Source: an uncultured Prevotella sp. (GTDB taxonomy: Bacteria; Bacteroidota; Bacteroidia; Bacteroidales; Bacteroidaceae). From it: a stretch of DNA of 21,067 bases. Below the pieces are notes generated by a model, which saw only the letters and a program-made list of their open reading frames with translations, did no database searches and was not told the origin of the DNA. A program made the position numbers and the translations under genes. Location of the stretch: assembly GCA_934203355.1 (NCBI GenBank), contig CAKPZC010000037.1:1-21067 (forward strand), read 5' to 3'. Positions 15,213 through 21,067 of the stretch are shown here, piece after piece. Every line of letters starts with the position of its first letter. Within the stretch, counting starts at the first letter, position 1.

Positions 15213-16907
15213 ATGTCGATTTGGATTTTTTTTAAGATTATCGGATCATTGGCACTCCTCATCTACGGTATGAAGGTGATGAGTGAGGCCCTCCAGAAAA
15301 TGGCAGGCTCGCAGCTGCGCCACATCCTTGGAGCTATGACTACCAACCGTTTTACCGGTCTGCTGACTGGTATGTTCGTAACAGCATCGGTGCAGTCGTC
15401 GACTGCGACGACGGTGATGACTGTATCGTTTGTCAACGCCGGACTCCTGACGCTTGCCCAAGCCATCTCGGTGATAATGGGTGCCAACATCGGTACCACG
15501 TTCACGGCATGGATTATGACGCTCGGTTTCTCGTTCAATATGGCAAACCTTGTGTTCCCGGCGTTCTTCATCGCCCTGCTTCTGATATATAGAAAGAAGC
15601 AACGCTACATCGGTGACTTCCTGTTTGGTGTAGCTTTCATGTTTTTTGCCATTTCCACACTCGGCGCAACGGGCAAGGAAATGGACCTTAGTCATAACCA
15701 GACGGTTATCGACTTTTTCGCTTCATTCGATAAAGACAGTTATCTCACCATCTTCGCATTCCTCGGCATAGGTACAGTGCTCACGTTCTGTATGCAGTCG
15801 TCGGCTGCACTCATGGCCATCACCATGGTGCTCTGCTCAAGCGGAGTGTTGCCCATCTATATGGGTATAGCCCTTGTGCTGGGCGAGAACATTGGCACAA
15901 CCATCACCTCGAACATCGCCGCCATGGGAGCCAACACACAGGCACGCCGTGCAGCCCTTGCACACTTGACATTCAACGTGTTTGGTGTGATTTGGGTGCT
16001 CTGCTGCTTCTATCCATTCATTGACATGGTGTGCGGATTCGTTGGCGTTGACCCCCACGCCGACCATATCGACGCCACACGCCTCTCGGTGGTGCTTGCT
16101 GCCTTCCACACCACATTCAACGTGTGTAACACGGCAGTGCTAATATGGCTCATTCCACAGATGGAGCGCTTTGTGTGCTATATTATCAAGCCGCTGGCAC
16201 GTAAGGACGAGGACGACTTCCGTTTGCGCTACATCGGTGGCACATCAATCATGAAGACCCCAGAGCTCTCGGTGCTCGAAGCACAGAAGGAGATTCAGCA
16301 GTTTGCCGAGCGCATACAGCGTATGTTCGGCATGGTGCGCGAATTGCTCGGTGTGAAGGACGACACTCAGTTTAATAAGATATTCACACGCATAGAGAAA
16401 TATGAGTGCATCAGCGACAACATGGAGATAGAGATAGCCAACTATCTGAACAACGTGAGCGATGCCCACCTCTCCGACGACACCAAGGCAAAGATACGTG
16501 CCATGCTGCGTGAGATTTCCGAAATAGAGTCGATAGGCGACTCATGCTACAACGTGGCACGCACAATCAGCCGCAAGCTCAAGGGTAAGGAAGACTTCAC
16601 CGAGCAACAGTATGAGCACCTGCACCAGATGTTTGAGCTCACCGACGACTCGCTCACACAGATGAACGTGATGCTCACCGGTAGACGCGACAACCTCGAC
16701 GTGAACCGCTCGTTCAACGTGGAGAACGAAATAAACAACTACCGCAATCAGCTGCGCTCGCAGAATATCAACGACATCAACGACCACAAGTATACCTACG
16801 CCATCGGCACAATGTATATGGACATCATATCCGAATGTGAGAAACTCGGTGACTATGTGGTTAATGTGGTGGAAGCACGCATGGGTACACGTCAGCGTGA
16901 GGCATAA
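15213..16907 (+). CDS. Na/Pi cotransporter family protein (NptA-like) with C-terminal PhoU-like domain
   Basis: 564 residues. The N-terminal about 330 residues form a duplicated membrane region carrying the two QSS signatures of type II Na/phosphate cotransporters: VQSSTATT (60-67) and MQSSAAL (194-200). The ANIGTT and ENIGTTITS motifs follow each. From about 360 to the end are helical PhoU-like repeats (EISEIESIGDSCYNVAR and SECEKLGDYVVNVVEAR) typical of bacterial NptA proteins. It would take up, or regulate, phosphate or another anion at the inner membrane; transport of phosphate itself is inferred. ATG 15213 follows an AT-rich leader with no good promoter match. A short intrinsic terminator lies 48 bp after the stop. 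Confidence 0.92.
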   Translation: MSIWIFFKIIGSLALLIYGMKVMSEALQKMAGSQLRHILGAMTTNRFTGLLTGMFVTASVQSSTATTVMTVSFVNAGLLTLAQAISVIMGANIGTTFTAWIMTLGFSFNMANLVFPAFFIALLLIYRKKQRYIGDFLFGVAFMFFAISTLGATGKEMDLSHNQTVIDFFASFDKDSYLTIFAFLGIGTVLTFCMQSSAALMAITMVLCSSGVLPIYMGIALVLGENIGTTITSNIAAMGANTQARRAALAHLTFNVFGVIWVLCCFYPFIDMVCGFVGVDPHADHIDATRLSVVLAAFHTTFNVCNTAVLIWLIPQMERFVCYIIKPLARKDEDDFRLRYIGGTSIMKTPELSVLEAQKEIQQFAERIQRMFGMVRELLGVKDDTQFNKIFTRIEKYECISDNMEIEIANYLNNVSDAHLSDDTKAKIRAMLREISEIESIGDSCYNVARTISRKLKGKEDFTEQQYEHLHQMFELTDDSLTQMNVMLTGRRDNLDVNRSFNVENEINNYRNQLRSQNINDINDHKYTYAIGTMYMDIISECEKLGDYVVNVVEARMGTRQREA

Positions 16908-16955
16908 ACGGGGTTTTGACATAAAAAAGCCATGCATAGCAAAGAAATGATAATC

Positions 16956-16981
16956 ATTGTTTCCTCTGAAACGATTTTTTT
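16956..16981 (+). terminator. Intrinsic terminator after the Na/Pi transporter gene
   Basis: ATTGTTTC (16956-16963) pairs with GAAACGAT (16968-16975) with one wobble around CTCT, followed by six T (16976-16981). It lies between the transporter stop and the efp -7 element. Confidence 0.7.
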
Positions 16982-16984
16982 GAG

Positions 16985-16992
16985 TAACTTTG
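16985..16992 (+). promoter_or_regulatory. -7 element of the efp promoter
   Basis: TAACTTTG matches TAnnTTTG and would give a leader of about 35-40 nt. The position 19-21 nt upstream falls inside the preceding terminator and shows no TTTG box. Confidence 0.55.
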
Positions 16993-17035
16993 CACCCGAA
17001 TATGCATATATACATAAAAAATAAATAAAAAAGCA

Positions 17036-17602
17036 ATGATTAATTCACAAGACATCAAGATGGGAACCTGCATCCGCATGGATGGCAAGCTGTTCTTCGT
17101 CATCGACTTCCTTCACGTAAAACCAGGTAAGGGTAACACTTTCATGCGCGTTAAGCTGAAGAACGTAGTCGACGGTCGCGTTTTGGAGCGCCGCTTCGAT
17201 ATCAGCGAAAAGCTCGAGGATGTTCGCGTAGAGCGTCGTCCGTACCAGTACCTCTATAAGGAGGGAGAGGACTATATCTTCATGAACCAGGAGACATACG
17301 ACCAGATTCCTATCGCAGGCAACCTTATCACAGGTGTTGACTTCATGAAGGAAAGCGACATCATCGAGGTTGTATCGGATGCTTCAACAGAGACAGTACT
17401 CTTCGGCGAGATGCCGGTGAAGACCAACCTCCGCGTCACACATTCAGAGCCAGGCATCAAGGGCGATACCGCAACAAATACACTCAAGCCCGCCACACTC
17501 GAGACAGGTGTAGAGATTCGTGTGCCTCTCTTCGTTAACGAAGGCGACCTCGTTCAGGTTGACACTCGCGACGGCAGCTATCTGCAGCGTGTTAAGGAAT
17601 AA
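17036..17602 (+). CDS. efp: Translation elongation factor P
   Basis: 188 residues, standard length for EF-P, which binds between the P and E sites and relieves stalling at polyproline stretches. All three beta-barrel domains are present: KOW-like N-terminal (about 1-64), OB-fold (about 65-128) and C-terminal OB (129-188) with the family pattern THSEPGIKGDTATNTLKPA. The tip of the domain I loop reads KPGKGNTF, with Lys32 at the position modified in many bacteria. No modification gene is nearby, so the modification type is unknown. It has its own -7 element and no Shine-Dalgarno. Confidence 0.97.
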   Translation: MINSQDIKMGTCIRMDGKLFFVIDFLHVKPGKGNTFMRVKLKNVVDGRVLERRFDISEKLEDVRVERRPYQYLYKEGEDYIFMNQETYDQIPIAGNLITGVDFMKESDIIEVVSDASTETVLFGEMPVKTNLRVTHSEPGIKGDTATNTLKPATLETGVEIRVPLFVNEGDLVQVDTRDGSYLQRVKE

Positions 17603-17635
17603 GTGTCTGTAAGAGCATAAAAGAGCTTTTAAAAA

Positions 17636-17811
17636 GAATAAAAGTAAAAGAGTAAAAAAGTAAAAAGCATTGGGGGATGACATTTTATATGGGTCCGTAC
17701 TGTGCTTTCTACTTTTTTACTCTTTTTCTTTTCATACTCTTTCATCCTCTTGGTTGTTGAATATGTTTCATCGCTTTTTACTTTTATTTACCTTTCTACT
17801 CTTTTACTTTT
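17636..17811. repeat. 8-bp A/T-rich tandem array with one left and two right inverted arms, ending at a start codon
   Basis: The left arm (17640-17669) is made of AGTAAAAG/AGTAAAAA units. It is complementary at 28 of 30 positions to right arm 1 (17703-17732), with a 33-nt loop. It also matches right arm 2: 17640-17654 pairs perfectly over 15 bp with 17797-17811, and 17656-17668 pairs with 17773-17785. Right arm 2 ends on the base before the glycosyltransferase ATG (17812). Arm 1 pairing could act as a terminator-like structure after efp, with a U-rich 3' arm. Confidence 0.88.
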
Positions 17812-18825
17812 ATGAAGTATAGTTTTATAATCCCAGTATACAATCGCCCCGATGAGGTGGACGAATTGCTCGACAGTCTGACCCACCAGACAGTTAAGGA
17901 CTTTGAGGTGGTAGTAGTCGAGGATGGCTCGGCTGTGCCGTGCCGCGATGTGTGCTCGAAATACGAGGCGCAACTTGATGTTCACTACTACATGAAGCCA
18001 AACAGCGGACCCGGACAGAGTCGCAACTATGGCGTGGAGAGAGCACAGGGCGAATATGTCATAATACTCGACTCCGACGTAGTGGTGCCAGAGGGTTATC
18101 TTGCCGCTGTAGAAGATGAACTGGCACGCCGACCAGCCGACGCCTTTGGCGGTCCCGACTCAGCCCATCCATCATTCACCGATACACAGAAAGCCATATC
18201 TTACTCGATGACCTCGTTCTTCACCACAGGAGGCATACGCGGAGGAAAGAAAAAACTTGACAAGTTCTATCCACGCTCGTTCAATATGGGTGTGCGCCGT
18301 GATGTATATAACCGTCTTGGAGGATTCTCGAAAATGCGATTCGGCGAGGACATCGACTTCTCCATCCGTATATTCAAGGCCAACTGCCAGTGTCGCCTGT
18401 TTCCCGAGGCTTGGGTGTGGCATAAGCGTCGCACAGACTTCGTAAAATTCTTCCGCCAGGTGTACAACTCGGGCATAGCACGCATCAACCTCTATAAGAA
18501 ATATCCCGAGTCGCTGAAGATTGTTCACCTGCTACCAATGGTGTTTACGGTTGGTGTGGTGTCGCTGGGCATGGCGTTCTGTATACTCCTTGGTTTTGCC
18601 CCAGCAATTGCGTGGTTGGCCCTTGTGCCCCTTGTGCTCTATGCCCTGCTGATATTCGCCGATTCGTCGATACAAAACCGAAGCGTCAAGATAGGCGCAC
18701 TCAGCATAGTTTCGGCGTTTATCCAGTTGATGGGCTATGGATTCGGATTCATCGAGTCGTGGTGGAAGAGATGCGTATGCGGTAAGTCGGAATTCTCAGC
18801 TTTTGAGAAAACATTCTATAAATAA
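17812..18825 (+). CDS. Family 2 glycosyltransferase with C-terminal membrane segments
   Basis: 337 residues. The GT-A fold starts directly at the N-terminus (YSFIIPVYNRPDEVDELL, 3-20). VVEDGS (35-40) and LDSDVVV (86-92) supply the nucleotide-sugar and metal-binding acidic residues. GED at 178-180 is the likely catalytic-base region. Two or three hydrophobic segments (about 235-315) anchor it in the inner membrane. It is likely to add a sugar to a lipid-linked or surface glycan; donor and acceptor cannot be told. No polysaccharide cluster adjoins it; radC starts 24 bp downstream. Its 5' region is entirely repeat array up to the ATG, which makes translation control by structure possible. Confidence 0.9.
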   Translation: MKYSFIIPVYNRPDEVDELLDSLTHQTVKDFEVVVVEDGSAVPCRDVCSKYEAQLDVHYYMKPNSGPGQSRNYGVERAQGEYVIILDSDVVVPEGYLAAVEDELARRPADAFGGPDSAHPSFTDTQKAISYSMTSFFTTGGIRGGKKKLDKFYPRSFNMGVRRDVYNRLGGFSKMRFGEDIDFSIRIFKANCQCRLFPEAWVWHKRRTDFVKFFRQVYNSGIARINLYKKYPESLKIVHLLPMVFTVGVVSLGMAFCILLGFAPAIAWLALVPLVLYALLIFADSSIQNRSVKIGALSIVSAFIQLMGYGFGFIESWWKRCVCGKSEFSAFEKTFYK

Positions 18826-18849
18826 TGAATATGCCATAAACACCCTGAT

Positions 18850-19593
18850 ATGAAAACGAAGAATAACACAAAACCGTTGTCGGAAGTCATCGACGATGCG
18901 CAAAGTACACAGGGCTTCGCCATAAACCAATGGGCAGAAGAAGACCGTCCGCGCGAAAAACTCATGGCTAACGGTCCTGCCGCTTTGAGTGATTCGGAAC
19001 TCCTCGCCATACTTATAGGTTCTGGCTCCACAAAAGAAAGTGCTGTGTCGTTGATGCAGCGCATACTGCGCGACTGCGATAACAACCTCAACACACTGGG
19101 GAAAATGTCGTTGTGTGAACTCATGCGCTATCGAGGCATAGGCGAGGCGAAGGCGGTGACGATACTCGCGGCATGCGAACTCGGCAAACGACGCCAAACC
19201 ACAAAACCAGCATTACGCCCAGACATGGGTTCGGCGCAGGCAGTATACGACTATATGCATCCAAAAATGCAAGACCTTGACGTGGAGGAGGCATGGACGC
19301 TGTTGATGAACCAAAGATTCCGACTCATCAAGGCCGTGAGACTATCGCATGGAGGACTGTCGGAAACAGCTGTCGACGTGAGAGTGATACTGCGCGAGGC
19401 ACTGCTTAACAACGCAACAGTGCTGTCGCTATGTCACAACCATCCGTCGGGCAACACACGACCAAGCGGCGACGACGACCGTCTAACATGTAAACTAAAA
19501 CGCGCCTGCGAGACAATGCGTATATATATGGTTGACCATGTGATAATCACCGATGGACATTATTATAGCTATGCCGAAGAAGGAAAACTATAA
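18850..19593 (+). CDS. radC: RadC family JAB/MPN-domain protein
   Basis: 247 residues. The N-terminal part contains a helix-hairpin-helix-like segment (MRYRGIGEAKAVTILAA, 92-108). The C-terminal JAMM domain has HNHPSG (196-201) with S206 and D209, completing the HxH...SxxD zinc motif, and a Glu before it in GGLSETAVDVR. Despite the name, a DNA-repair role has not held up and the biochemical function is unsettled. The length is that of the chromosomal form rather than the short plasmid or island form. It is 24 bp after the glycosyltransferase, same strand; the xer gene follows 82 bp later from its own promoter. Confidence 0.95.
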   Translation: MKTKNNTKPLSEVIDDAQSTQGFAINQWAEEDRPREKLMANGPAALSDSELLAILIGSGSTKESAVSLMQRILRDCDNNLNTLGKMSLCELMRYRGIGEAKAVTILAACELGKRRQTTKPALRPDMGSAQAVYDYMHPKMQDLDVEEAWTLLMNQRFRLIKAVRLSHGGLSETAVDVRVILREALLNNATVLSLCHNHPSGNTRPSGDDDRLTCKLKRACETMRIYMVDHVIITDGHYYSYAEEGKL

Positions 19594-19618
19594 CAAATGC
19601 AAAATATATAAGGAAAAG

Positions 19619-19650
19619 TTTGGCAGAATGAAAAATAATTCGTATTTTCG
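19619..19650 (+). promoter_or_regulatory. Promoter of the tyrosine recombinase gene
   Basis: TTTG (19619-19622) lies 20 nt before TATTTTCG (19643-19650), which matches TAnnTTTG at all but one fixed position. The leader would be about 20 nt. The hpf gene 45 bp beyond the recombinase probably shares this transcript. Confidence 0.6.
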
Positions 19651-19675
19651 TTGGCGAAACAAATAAGAGACGACA

Positions 19676-20563
19676 ATGCTTGAAATAGGTAATTTTGTGG
19701 ACTATCTGCGTTATGAGCGCAACCGCTCTGAACAAACCGTGGTGAGCTACCGCGCCGACTTGGAGGCGTTTGAAAGCTATTTCCACAGCCTTGACGCAAG
19801 TCTCAGTTTCGAGACCGTCGACACAGAGACCATACGCGACTGGATGGAGTCGATGATGGACAAAGGCAATGCCGCCACATCGATATGCCGCCGACTCAGC
19901 GCTGTGAAGTCGCTATATCGCTATGCCCTCGCAAGAGGATTCGTCGACCACGACCCCGCGCACGCCATACATGCTCCCAAACACAAGCGCAGACTGCCAC
20001 AGTTTGTTGCGGAAAAAGATATGGACCGTATACTCGACTCGACGGAGTGGGGCGACGATTATATAAGTACACGCACGCGTACCATATTAATAGCGTTCTA
20101 TGAAACTGGAATGCGAGTGTCGGAGCTCGTAGGTCTCGACGACAATTCAATAGACTTTGGAAGGCATGAGCTTAAAGTGCTTGGAAAAGGCAATAAGGAA
20201 AGGATAATACCTTTCGGAACAGAACTCGAACAGCAGTTGCTCACATATATAAATATGCGCGACAGCCAGTCTGTGGCAAGAACAAGCAAGGCATTATTCA
20301 CCGACGATAAGGGGCGGAGAATGACCGACGGCCAAGTGCGTCGTATAGTGAAACAGCAACTGTCGGCAGTAGACACCCTGAAGAAACGCTCGCCCCACGT
20401 GCTACGTCACACATTCGCTACAGCGATGCTCAACAACGGAGCCGATCTGGAAAGCGTGCAGAAACTGCTCGGGCATAAATCGCTCTCGACAACCGAAATC
20501 TACACCCACACAACATTCGATCAATTAAGGCAAGCCTATAAAAAGGCACACCCCAGAGAATAA
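19676..20563 (+). CDS. XerC/XerD-type tyrosine recombinase
   Basis: 295 residues. An N-terminal SAM-like core-binding domain (about 1-88) is followed by the catalytic domain with the full set of active-site residues: R147 (TGMRVSEL), K171 (LGKGNKER), H241 and R244 (HVLRHTFATAML), H267 (LLGHKSLSTTEIY) and nucleophile Y276. The length and the motif LLGHKSLSTTEIYTHTT fit the chromosome-dimer-resolution XerC/D pair rather than phage or conjugative-transposon integrases, which are longer. No attachment-site repeats flank it. Which of the two Xer proteins it is cannot be decided here. Its position before hpf and the tRNA genes is, to my recollection, usual in Bacteroidales. Confidence 0.93.
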   Translation: MLEIGNFVDYLRYERNRSEQTVVSYRADLEAFESYFHSLDASLSFETVDTETIRDWMESMMDKGNAATSICRRLSAVKSLYRYALARGFVDHDPAHAIHAPKHKRRLPQFVAEKDMDRILDSTEWGDDYISTRTRTILIAFYETGMRVSELVGLDDNSIDFGRHELKVLGKGNKERIIPFGTELEQQLLTYINMRDSQSVARTSKALFTDDKGRRMTDGQVRRIVKQQLSAVDTLKKRSPHVLRHTFATAMLNNGADLESVQKLLGHKSLSTTEIYTHTTFDQLRQAYKKAHPRE

Positions 20564-20596
20564 ATATAAACATTAGTAACGACCTTAAACAAAGAA

Positions 20597-20603
20597 AAGG
20601 AGG
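20597..20603 (+). promoter_or_regulatory. Perfect Shine-Dalgarno before hpf
   Basis: AAGGAGG, five nucleotides before the ATG at 20609, is fully complementary to a canonical 16S 3' end (CCUCCUU). No other start in this window has a comparable site, as expected for Bacteroidetes, whose anti-Shine-Dalgarno is usually occluded. It also fixes the hpf start. Confidence 0.85.
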
Positions 20604-20608
20604 ACACT

Positions 20609-20908
20609 ATGGAGATCAAGATTCAGTCAATTCACTTTGACGCTACTGAGAAACTGCAGGACTTTATCGAAAAGAAAGTCGCTAAGCTTGAAAAAACATT
20701 CGAGGACATAAAGACAGCCGAGATACAGCTCAAGGTTGTTAAGCCCGCAACAGCACAAAACAAGGAAACAAGCCTCACTGTTGGCGTACCTGGACAGACA
20801 CTGTTCGTGGAGAAGACATGTGACACTTTTGAGGAGGGAGTAGACCTCTGCGTGGACGCAATGAAGGTTCAACTCACCAAATTCAAAGAAAAATCAAGAA
20901 ATATGTAA
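20609..20908 (+). CDS. hpf: Short ribosome hibernation-promoting factor (HPF/RaiA family)
   Basis: 99 residues with the family pattern IKIQSIHFDATEKLQDFIEKK at the start, KTAEIQLKV in the second strand and the charged C-terminal helix VDLCVDAMKVQLTKFKEK. It is the short form, with only the ribosome-binding beta-alpha-beta-beta-beta-alpha domain and no C-terminal dimerisation domain. It binds the 30S decoding region in stationary phase or stress. It starts 45 bp after the recombinase stop and is preceded by an exceptionally strong Shine-Dalgarno; tRNA genes follow from a separate promoter. Confidence 0.94.
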   Translation: MEIKIQSIHFDATEKLQDFIEKKVAKLEKTFEDIKTAEIQLKVVKPATAQNKETSLTVGVPGQTLFVEKTCDTFEEGVDLCVDAMKVQLTKFKEKSRNM

Positions 20909-20925
20909 AAAAAATGCCGAAAAGT

Positions 20926-20956
20926 TTTGGCGGTTAAAAAATAAGTTGTATCTTTG
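20926..20956 (+). promoter_or_regulatory. Consensus promoter of the tRNA operon
   Basis: TTTG (20926-20929) and TATCTTTG (20949-20956) with a 19-nt spacer match the Bacteroidetes -33/-7 consensus exactly. Transcription should start around 20962, about 45 nt before the tRNA. Confidence 0.85.
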
Positions 20957-21003
20957 CAGCCGTTTTAGAACAAGTCCTAAATCGCGGCTTAACGGCTGCA
21001 AGG
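20952..21003. repeat. Inverted repeat spanning the tRNA promoter -7 box and leader
   Basis: Arm 20952-20964 (CTTTGCAGCCGTT) and arm 20991-21003 (AACGGCTGCAAGG) are complementary at 12 of 13 positions with a 26-nt spacer. The left arm overlaps the -7 element and lies mostly upstream of the predicted transcription start. Transcripts from this promoter would therefore lack most of it; only read-through RNA from hpf could fold it. Confidence 0.7.
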
Positions 21004-21008
21004 ATTTT

Positions 21009-21067
21009 GCCTCTTTAGCTCAGTTGGCCAGAGCACGTGATTTGTAATCTCGGGGTCGTTGGTTCGA
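21009..21067 (+). tRNA. tRNA-Thr (anticodon TGT), 3' end outside window
   Basis: The first 59 nt of a tRNA: acceptor strand GCCTCTT (21009-21015), D-arm GCTC...GAGC, anticodon loop TTTGTAA (21041-21047) with anticodon TGT at 21043-21045 (reads ACA/ACG), and T-arm GTTGGTTCGA cut by the window edge. The anticodon stem CGTGA/TCTCG has one T-T mismatch in the middle by my reading. It is preceded by a consensus promoter and is probably the first gene of a tRNA cluster. Confidence 0.93.

Noticed and set aside
19676..20563. Integrase of a mobile element inserted at the tRNA-Thr gene
   Set aside because: Length and motifs are those of chromosomal XerC/D, hpf lies between it and the tRNA, and no attachment-site duplication or cargo genes are visible.

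Overview
This window looks like a chromosomal segment from a member of the Bacteroidales, most likely Prevotellaceae. The evidence is the gene set: an S46 dipeptidyl peptidase, DUF4294, a SpmA/SpmB-type fusion, a four-helix-bundle 'suffix' protein, a fused nucleoside kinase with ThrRS-like N-terminal domains, and hpf next to a tRNA-Thr gene. Starts mostly lack Shine-Dalgarno sequences, and several upstream regions carry the Bacteroidetes -7 element TAnnTTTG. Genus assignment is inference from protein style only; there is no rRNA in the window.

Layout. Positions 1-4209 hold four minus-strand genes: the SpmAB-like membrane protein, a four-helix-bundle protein, an oligosaccharide flippase and a 3'-truncated S46 peptidase. 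Next, also on the minus strand, is a secreted M6 metalloprotease (4407-6575) with a clear intrinsic terminator, divergent from a DUF4294 gene (6761-7399, plus). From 12191 down to 7576 runs a minus-strand block clpS-clpA-aat-DbpA-like helicase. The first three genes together supply the adaptor, unfoldase and aminoacyl transferase of the bacterial N-degron pathway. A plus-strand outer-membrane barrel protein (12418-13167) converges on the fused nucleoside kinase (15026-13365). The rest is plus-strand: a Na/Pi cotransporter family gene, efp, a family 2 glycosyltransferase, radC, a XerC/D-type recombinase, hpf, and the start of a tRNA-Thr gene cut by the window end.

No transposase, prophage, CRISPR array or toxin-antitoxin pair was found; most genes are conserved core genes. 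The structure that genes do not explain lies between them. Four intergenic regions (2259-2378, 7401-7575, 8913-8944, 17636-17811) are made of degenerate 8-9-bp tandem units. In three of them the units are arranged as long inverted repeats, and most abut stop or start codons directly. One overlaps the stop codon of the four-helix-bundle gene, and one runs exactly up to the start codon of the glycosyltransferase and could form two alternative hairpins. Other leads are a perfect Shine-Dalgarno in front of hpf in a phylum that rarely uses them, a TTG start for clpA, and an inverted repeat overlapping the tRNA promoter.

All calls come from reading the sequence. Family names rest on recognised motifs; no database search was run.
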